Below, piece after piece: positions 6,943 to 11,652 of a DNA stretch of 11,652 nucleotides (its first letter is position 1; each line of letters opens with the position of its first letter). The stretch lies in NCBI GenBank assembly GCA_910589145.1, contig CAJUSD010000060.1, positions 1 through 11,652 of the forward strand, read 5' to 3'. This DNA is from an uncultured Oscillospiraceae bacterium. Lineage in GTDB: Bacteria; Bacillota; Clostridia; Oscillospirales; Ruminococcaceae. A program made the translations under genes and the position numbers. Under the pieces are notes generated by a model. That model was not told where the DNA came from. It did no database searches and worked only from the letters and a program-made list of their open reading frames with translations.

Positions 6943-8349
6943 TTAAGCTTCTGCGCTTTCTTCTTTCCAACGATTTGTCACAGTAGATGATACATCCTCC
7001 CAGGTTTTGCTTCCTTGGGCATATTGAAGCAGCGACGCTCCAAAATCATCCTTAAAGGTCTGGCTGGGGAAGACAGTAAAGTTCCAGGGGATTGTTTGAA
7101 TGTTTTCACGTCCCATCCAGTCCAAAACTTCCCTTGCCAGAGGATCAGATGGGCTTTCATCTTCTGAAAAAGTATCAAATGGTGCAATAAATCCAAGCCG
7201 GTTTGTAATATAATCTTTTCCTTTATCGCTGGAATACATCCAGAAAAGGAAATCCTCCGCTAATTTCTGCTGTTCCTCTGAAACAGTTTTATTAATTGCA
7301 AAAAAGTTTTCTGTTCCAATCGCCAATCCTTGGTTTTCCTCTCCCTCCATGCCTGTATAGATCGGGAGAAAATGGATGTCCTCCTGGTTTACGGTATTGC
7401 CTTCCACCTCTGAAATCTGACTCCATGCCCAGTTTCCATTTTGAACCATAGCACATTGTCCTAATGCAAACTCTGCCATAGAATCCGCTACCTGCCTGCT
7501 TCCCAACAATTTTGGATCAGTAGTAGAGTTGTTAATATAAAGATCAAAAATATTTTTAAAATGTTCGGAGTTTTGGAAGGATATGGTATTAGTTGCGTCG
7601 CCGCTCAGGTCAATATTGTTCGCCTGGAATTCATAATATAAGGGGATGTTCGCCAAATGGGTATGCCAGCGCCAATCCTCTCCTGGCTTTAACGATGTGG
7701 ATGCAAACACCCCGTTGATTCCCAACGTATCTTTTTTTGCCGTCATATCTTCCACAACTGCTTTTAATGTCTCAAAGTTGTTGATTTGTTCAACAGAGGA
7801 TACTACTGCCCCCTCTATGGCAAAATACCTCTGCATAACAGCGTCATTATATATAATCCCATAACCTTCAACAACATATGGAATTCCATAAACGCTGTCT
7901 CCGTCTGTAATAGCAAGGCTTTTGTCGGTCAAGTGCTGATAAAGCTCTGTATCCTTTAAATCGGCACAATAGTCTTTCCAGCTTGCATATCCTTTTGGGC
8001 CGTTAATTTGGAAGATTGTAGGCGGCTCTGCCTTGGAAATTTCAGATTTCAGGGTTTGCTCATATGCTCCTGACGCTGCCGTTACAACAGTTACTTCTAC
8101 GCCGGTTTCTTCCTGGTATGTTTTGGCAATTTCGTTGTAAATCTCCGATACTTCCGGTTTAAAATTTAGATAGTATATTTTTCCGCCTTTAGCTGTGTCG
8201 GTCGGTTGGACTGTGGAAGAAGGGCTGCCGGAAGAACTTCCGCTGGAAGTTTGGCTTGAGGGCTGGCTGGATGAGGAATTTCTTGAACTGCATCCCGCCA
8301 GGGACATGGTCATTGCCGCTGCTAAGGCTGCGGCTAATATTTTTTTCAT
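6943..8349 (-). CDS. Sugar ABC transporter substrate-binding lipoprotein
   Basis: This 468-residue family 1 extracellular solute-binding protein captures the sugar outside the membrane and hands it to the two permeases. A lipoprotein signal peptide is clear: MKK, an alanine-rich core, and lipobox SLAGC with the lipidated cysteine at residue 20. A serine-rich flexible tether follows to about residue 50, then the two-lobe binding domain beginning near GGKIYYLNFKPEVSEIY. I chose the ATG at 8349 because AGGAGG lies 7 bases upstream and it puts the signal peptide at the N-terminus; the frame is open 36 bases farther. It is framed by strong hairpins on both sides and has a putative promoter of its own at 8407-8436. 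The substrate is inferred, not seen; the GH43 neighbour suggests a plant-wall oligosaccharide. Confidence 0.95.
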   Translation of the reverse strand: MKKILAAALAAAMTMSLAGCSSRNSSSSQPSSQTSSGSSSGSPSSTVQPTDTAKGGKIYYLNFKPEVSEIYNEIAKTYQEETGVEVTVVTAASGAYEQTLKSEISKAEPPTIFQINGPKGYASWKDYCADLKDTELYQHLTDKSLAITDGDSVYGIPYVVEGYGIIYNDAVMQRYFAIEGAVVSSVEQINNFETLKAVVEDMTAKKDTLGINGVFASTSLKPGEDWRWHTHLANIPLYYEFQANNIDLSGDATNTISFQNSEHFKNIFDLYINNSTTDPKLLGSRQVADSMAEFALGQCAMVQNGNWAWSQISEVEGNTVNQEDIHFLPIYTGMEGEENQGLAIGTENFFAINKTVSEEQQKLAEDFLFWMYSSDKGKDYITNRLGFIAPFDTFSEDESPSDPLAREVLDWMGRENIQTIPWNFTVFPSQTFKDDFGASLLQYAQGSKTWEDVSSTVTNRWKEESAEA

Positions 8350-8356
8350 AGTAACG

Positions 8357-8362
8357 CCTCCT
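8357..8362 (-). promoter_or_regulatory. Ribosome-binding site deciding the binding-protein start
   Basis: A perfect AGGAGG 7 bases before the ATG at 8349. It supports a start that places the signal peptide at the N-terminus. Confidence 0.9.
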
Positions 8363-8406
8363 GGTTTATTCAGAAACCTTCCCATTTTGAAAGGCTGTAT
8401 GGCAAT

Positions 8407-8436
8407 AGTTTACACAGGAGGAAAGCGAATATACAA
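8407..8436 (-). promoter_or_regulatory. Putative promoter of the binding-protein/permease operon
   Basis: TTGTAT (8436-8431) and TAAACT (8412-8407) are separated by 18 bases, just downstream of the hairpin at 8442-8485. The match is moderate. The -10 lies in TAAACTATTG (8412-8403), which also occurs near the GH43 promoter at 10277-10268. A start near 8400 would give a leader of about 50 bases. Confidence 0.4.
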
Positions 8437-8438
8437 AG

Positions 8439-8485
8439 AAAATCCGTCTGCCTGCCTATGAAATTCCAAAGGCAGGCAGACGGAT
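8439..8485 (-). terminator. Strong terminator between GH43 and the binding-protein gene
   Basis: Positions 8485-8471 and 8456-8442 form a perfect 15-bp stem (ATCCGTCTGCCTGCC and its complement) with a 14-base loop, followed on the minus strand by TTTTCTTTG. It is the strongest hairpin in the window. It ends the GH43 transcript about 155 bases after its stop codon and lies about 90 bases before the binding-protein start. Confidence 0.85.
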
Positions 8486-8639
8486 GCCAAAATATTTTTA
8501 ACCTAATATAAGAGTGGACGGTTTCTTTGTTGCAGCAAATATAGATGCAGTGCCAGCCAAATGTTCGAACAGTATCTTGTACCAGCGATTATATAGAAAG
8601 CTGCCACCTTTAAGTCCCATAAGAATTGTCACAAATGCA

Positions 8640-10178
8640 CTAATCCTGATACTCAAAATAATCAAAATCAGCGGGAATACGAGTACCGCACCCTCCATTA
8701 TTGGCGTAGATTCCAACTAAAGTACCTGTATGACGCTTAGGATCATCCGGTACGCCCTCATCACATAAATAAATACAATTTTCCAATGTACCTGCATGAA
8801 TCCAATCTATCCCGTCATAGCTGTAGTAGAAGGTTCTTGTAAGCTTCTCCACTACAACTTTCAAAAAGACTGCCTGTTCTTTAATATCTTTCACTTCAGC
8901 CACAAGCTCCTCGCCGTGATTCCGGTTTATCACAAGCTGAAGTTTTCTCCCTTCCTCAAAGCAGAGAGAAAATCTCGCATAAGTCGCTGTGCTGTAATAG
9001 CAGGTCAATCCGGCCTGTTCCCCGTCTCTGGATGGATAAAATTCAAGCTTGGTCGAAGCAGTATAGCTTAATTCCTGTTCGCGCCTGAGCAGGGTATTTT
9101 TGGCACGGATTTCGAAAAGCTGTCCATCCAAAGTCCATATACGGAAATAACTTGGTCTTTCTGTCAGGGAATAGCTGCCCTTTGCAGGATTTCGTACAAA
9201 TTCCCAGTTTAAATTAAGCTGTTCGCTGTCAAAGTCATCTTTTGTCCATTTCTCAAAGGGATGCTGTGGTAAATCAGGAGAAACTTGTTCTGTACTTGGG
9301 CCTTTTCGGTCATTAATAATGAACCAGCCATCGTCAAGCCATTTAACAGGATCTAATCCTGATTCCCGGCCAATTGTAGTATAATGCCCTTGGTTTGGCC
9401 TGCCCATAAGATAGTAAACCCACCAGTCACCGTTCTGTGTTTGGATCAGCTTTCCGTGCCCGGTTCTCTGAATAGGCGCGTCAGGGTCAAATTGGCGCAT
9501 CAGCGGATTATAAGGAGACGATTCATAAGGCCCAAAAAGATTTTCAGATCGGCCTACATTTATTCCATGGCCATAGCCTGTACCGCCTTCTGCAAGGATC
9601 GCATAATAATATTTGCCATGTTTTAAAATATGCGGGCCCTCTGACGCCCTCTCGCCAGTTCCTTTCCACACGGGAATAATGTTTCCTGTTGCCCTTGTGC
9701 AGTCGTCGCTCAGAGGAACAAGATTAATACCAGGACTGATTACCATATAATGTTTGCCATCATCGTCAATAAAATGCGATGGATCAATGCTGTCTGCCTC
9801 AATCCAGCTTGGTTTGCTGTATGGACCTTCCGGCTTGTCAGAAGTTACAACAAGCTGCCTGCGCATTACATTATTGCCGCGCTTGCCGTCTGCATTGAGC
9901 CGCAGTGTTGCCATGATAATAAATTTTCCATTGTGATATGATATATCCGGCGCCCATATGCCGTGGGAATCACGGATACATTGAAGATCAAGATCATCGG
10001 AATCTGTAACAGCATGTCCGATAACATGCCAATGCACCATATCCTTTGAATGGCTGATGGAAATGGCTGGGAAATACTGAAATGTAGAGTTTACCATATA
10101 GTAGTCATCGCCTACACGCACAACTGAAGGATCAGGGAAAAAACCGCGCTGCACCGGATTTTGATATGTACTGCTCAT
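8640..10178 (-). CDS. GH43 glycosidase (beta-xylosidase / alpha-L-arabinofuranosidase type), intracellular
   Basis: This 512-residue enzyme is a family 43 inverting glycosidase. The five-bladed propeller spans about 1-300 with all three catalytic acids visible: general base D16 in FFPDPSVV, pKa modulator D78 in WAPDIS, and general acid E180 in SEGPH. H241 in TGHGK is also conserved. A second beta-sandwich domain covers about 310-512, beginning DDFDSEQLNLNWEF and ending VGIYANNGGCGTRIPADFDYFEY, as in two-domain GH43 xylosidases and arabinofuranosidases. No signal peptide is present, so it acts in the cytoplasm on imported oligosaccharides. The start at 10178 has AAAGGA 9 bases upstream; an ATG 39 bases earlier has no ribosome site. 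It has its own promoter and terminator and lies upstream of the sugar transporter. Whether xylose or arabinose is released cannot be read from sequence alone. Confidence 0.94.
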   Translation of the reverse strand: MSSTYQNPVQRGFFPDPSVVRVGDDYYMVNSTFQYFPAISISHSKDMVHWHVIGHAVTDSDDLDLQCIRDSHGIWAPDISYHNGKFIIMATLRLNADGKRGNNVMRRQLVVTSDKPEGPYSKPSWIEADSIDPSHFIDDDGKHYMVISPGINLVPLSDDCTRATGNIIPVWKGTGERASEGPHILKHGKYYYAILAEGGTGYGHGINVGRSENLFGPYESSPYNPLMRQFDPDAPIQRTGHGKLIQTQNGDWWVYYLMGRPNQGHYTTIGRESGLDPVKWLDDGWFIINDRKGPSTEQVSPDLPQHPFEKWTKDDFDSEQLNLNWEFVRNPAKGSYSLTERPSYFRIWTLDGQLFEIRAKNTLLRREQELSYTASTKLEFYPSRDGEQAGLTCYYSTATYARFSLCFEEGRKLQLVINRNHGEELVAEVKDIKEQAVFLKVVVEKLTRTFYYSYDGIDWIHAGTLENCIYLCDEGVPDDPKRHTGTLVGIYANNGGCGTRIPADFDYFEYQD

Positions 10179-10187
10179 ATTGATTTG

Positions 10188-10193
10188 TCCTTT
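10188..10193 (-). promoter_or_regulatory. Ribosome-binding site deciding the GH43 start
   Basis: AAAGGA 9 bases before the ATG at 10178. The alternative ATG at 10217 lacks a comparable site. Confidence 0.75.
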
Positions 10194-10241
10194 CTGTCCT
10201 TTATTTTCTTGTATCATTCCAGATTAAAACTTTATAGACAT

Positions 10242-10270
10242 AGTTTACCATGATTATTTAACAATTACAA
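10242..10270 (-). promoter_or_regulatory. Putative GH43 promoter
   Basis: TTGTAA (10270-10265) and TAAACT (10247-10242) are 17 bases apart in a very AT-rich 114-base gap. A start near 10235 would give a leader of about 57 bases. The sequence atagttta occurs twice here on the plus strand (10240-10247 and 10270-10277), and the longer form CAATAGTTTA (10268-10277) is identical to 8403-8412 at the binding-protein promoter. Confidence 0.5.
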
Positions 10271-10292
10271 TAGTTTAATAAAAAAGCAATCG

Positions 10293-11423
10293 TTATTTTG
10301 CACAAAAATAGAGCTTTATCCACCTTTCAGCCATTATATTTTCACAACGCCCGGATTCATTAAATTTTTCCTCAATATGCGGCGCGTCAGGAGGCGGGGG
10401 TATGTTTTGATACAGGATTTTCTCCGCCCATAAAGTTGGTTGGCTGACAGGCAGAAATTGGACAAGTTCTAACCCTATATCTCCTTCTTTGGGAATCAGG
10501 TCTGATGCAAGGACATGACAGCCGGCGGCTTGGGCTTCTAAAAGGGTCAGCGGCAATCCCTCCCCTGTCTTTGAGGGAATCAGCAGAAAATCAAAAATAT
10601 GATAATAGACTGAAAGTTCTTCCCTCTTTTGCCGTCCTAGAAAAATCACTTTTAGATTTTCTCTCTTTGCACAAAAAATTTCAGCAGTTTCTTTTAGTTC
10701 TTTCTGTTCCTGGCCCTCTCCTATATACAACAGAACTGTTTCCATTTTTTCCGCCAAAAAGAATGCCGTTCTTAGACTATAGAAAGCATTTTTCATCCAG
10801 TCAAGGCGTCCAACCTGACCAAGCACAACTGCATTTGGAGGAATATGAAGTTTTTCTTTTAACTGCTGCGCCCTTAAGGACATTTCTGCACTGGGAAGAT
10901 ATAGTGAAGGAGAGATTCCGTTGGGAATCAGACAATAGGGCTTTTTTCCAAACAAAAAGGTTCCTGCATCTTTTCCACAGGCAGCGCAAACAGTTGCACT
11001 GCTTGAAATAAGTTTTCGCAGGATTGGAGCAAGGAGCATTTTGATGGCAGGATGTACCTTTCTCTGTATATTTGCAGCATGGGCGTAACAGATACGAATT
11101 GGTACATGAGACAATCTGGCAGCCAGCAGGCCAACACCGGATTGCAAAGAAGTGTGAAACTGTACAGCGTCGTAATGGTTTTTATGGAGAAGCCGCCACA
11201 CCCCAAAGAAATAACCAATTCCTCCCATATGCCATACATCTCCGGGGAATATCCATACTTTTGAGCCTGTACTTTTTACCTGCTGAACTGTTTTGTCATG
11301 GCAGCCTTTATGAGTGAGAAAATCAAAAGTAATCCCCTGTTCCTGCAGGTGTTTCTTTACAGACAGAATAACAACAGAATCTCCTCCCATACCTAAACGC
11401 CCAACAACATGCAGCACACGCAT
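10293..11423 (-). CDS. GT4 family glycosyltransferase (EpsF-like)
   Basis: This 376-residue GT-B fold enzyme transfers a sugar from a nucleotide-sugar donor, most likely in exopolysaccharide or other surface-glycan assembly at the cytoplasmic membrane face. The N-terminal domain starts MRVLHVVGRLGMGGD with the glycine-rich loop. IPNGI (166-170) marks the linker, VGRLDWMKN (204-212) opens the donor-binding domain, and GEGLPLTLLEAQAAG (287-301) contains the EX7E pair E288 and E296. Length is usual for GT4. I chose the ATG at 11423, 8 bases after AAGGGGG; the frame runs to 11561, but that extension crosses the terminator and promoter. It is separated from GH43 by 114 bases with a new promoter, and no polysaccharide genes flank it within the window, so donor and acceptor are unknown. 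Confidence 0.92.
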   Translation of the reverse strand: MRVLHVVGRLGMGGDSVVILSVKKHLQEQGITFDFLTHKGCHDKTVQQVKSTGSKVWIFPGDVWHMGGIGYFFGVWRLLHKNHYDAVQFHTSLQSGVGLLAARLSHVPIRICYAHAANIQRKVHPAIKMLLAPILRKLISSSATVCAACGKDAGTFLFGKKPYCLIPNGISPSLYLPSAEMSLRAQQLKEKLHIPPNAVVLGQVGRLDWMKNAFYSLRTAFFLAEKMETVLLYIGEGQEQKELKETAEIFCAKRENLKVIFLGRQKREELSVYYHIFDFLLIPSKTGEGLPLTLLEAQAAGCHVLASDLIPKEGDIGLELVQFLPVSQPTLWAEKILYQNIPPPPDAPHIEEKFNESGRCENIMAERWIKLYFCAK

Positions 11424-11431
11424 TTTTATTT

Positions 11432-11438
11432 CCCCCTT
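11432..11438 (-). promoter_or_regulatory. Ribosome-binding site deciding the glycosyltransferase start
   Basis: AAGGGGG 8 bases before the ATG at 11423. It argues against the 46-residue upstream extension of the reading frame. Confidence 0.75.
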
Positions 11439-11465
11439 GAATCCTACAGCGTCCATCCTACCTTG

Positions 11466-11492
11466 TACAAAAAGGGGCGGAAACTTTTTGTA
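11466..11492 (-). other. Stem-loop in the glycosyltransferase leader
   Basis: TACAAAAAG (11492-11484 on the minus strand) pairs perfectly with CTTTTTGTA (11474-11466) across a 9-base GC-rich loop. It lies inside the leader of about 80 bases. It lacks a U-tract and is probably not a terminator. Confidence 0.5.
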
Positions 11493-11511
11493 ATTCCTTA
11501 TATTCACCCCT

Positions 11512-11520
11512 ATTATAGCA
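11512..11520 (-). promoter_or_regulatory. Extended -10 promoter of the glycosyltransferase gene
   Basis: TGCTATAAT (11520-11512) is a perfect extended -10 element. No good -35 hexamer lies 16-18 bases upstream, where the terminator T-run sits, consistent with an extended -10 promoter. The expected start is near 11505. Confidence 0.65.
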
Positions 11521-11530
11521 TATAATGTCG

Positions 11531-11577
11531 AAAAAAAGGTGCAAAAATGAAAATTTTTCATTTTTGCACCTTTTTTT
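11531..11577. terminator. Bidirectional intrinsic terminator
   Basis: GGTGCAAAAATGAAAA (11538-11553) and its perfect complement (11555-11570) form a 16-bp palindrome around position 11554, bounded by A7 on the left and T7 on the right. Both strands therefore give a stem followed by seven U. It isolates the glycosyltransferase gene from whatever lies to the right of the window. Confidence 0.9.
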
Positions 11578-11652
11578 ATCTTTGCTTTTCCGCGCTGTTA
11601 AGCCAATTACAGGTTGTCGAAAAATAAAACAGCTTACAAAAAAGTATACTTT
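11578..11652. other. Right edge, nothing recognised
   Basis: These AT-rich bases follow the bidirectional terminator. I see no open frame, stem or credible promoter in either direction. Confidence 0.4.

Noticed and set aside
8498..8716. 72-codon minus-strand frame overlapping the end of GH43
   Set aside because: Most of its first half is an out-of-frame reading of the GH43 C-terminus, and no ribosome site precedes any start.
10282..10297. Possible CcpA cre-like or LacI-type site with AATCGTTA in its centre, just upstream of the GH43 promoter
   Set aside because: Several conserved cre positions do not match, the half-sites are not symmetric, and it overlaps the end of the glycosyltransferase gene.
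11424..11561. N-terminal extension of the glycosyltransferase by 46 residues
   Set aside because: It would run through the promoter and the terminator palindrome, and the strong ribosome site and GT4 N-terminal motif support the start at 11423.

Overview
The window looks like chromosomal DNA from a low-to-medium GC, anaerobic Firmicute of the Clostridia, most likely a gut Oscillospiraceae/Ruminococcaceae-type organism. Supporting signs are strong AGGAGG-type ribosome sites, a T-box leader in front of an aminoacyl-tRNA synthetase gene, a CUT1 sugar ABC transporter with a serine-rich lipoprotein binding protein, and a hairpin-rich GC module at the left edge of a kind I associate with this group. 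The taxonomic call is inference; no marker gene fixes the genus.

All seven convincing genes lie on the minus strand, so transcription runs from right to left. In that order they are: a GT4 glycosyltransferase (11423-10293) with its own extended -10 promoter behind a bidirectional terminator; an intracellular GH43 glycosidase (10178-8640); a lipoprotein sugar-binding protein (8349-6943); two CUT1 permeases (6788-5943 and 5943-5107, overlapping by one base); a 409-base gap holding a small tandem repeat and several dyads; glycogen/maltodextrin phosphorylase glgP (4697-2358); a proline T-box leader (about 2321-2023); and prolyl-tRNA synthetase proS (1923-187). The last 186 bases on the left hold a multi-hairpin module and no gene.

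The centre of the window reads as a hemicellulose-oligosaccharide utilisation cluster. The lipoprotein captures a short oligosaccharide outside the cell, the two permeases import it, and the GH43 enzyme, which has no signal peptide, cleaves it in the cytoplasm, probably releasing xylose or arabinose. No ATP-binding subunit is encoded here, so a shared MsmK/UgpC-type ATPase elsewhere is expected. The binding-protein gene sits between two very GC-rich perfect hairpins (8442-8485 and 6878-6907), which would uncouple its expression from the GH43 gene upstream and the permeases downstream. The GH43 and binding-protein genes have similar putative promoters sharing a 10-base block.

The right-hand glycosyltransferase is probably a separate surface-polysaccharide function. 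On the left, the proS promoter begins directly at the glgP stop codon, and the T-box terminator is the first intrinsic terminator after glgP. The genes belong to known families. The less ordinary content is regulatory architecture and intergenic repeats; I found no convincing new multi-gene system.
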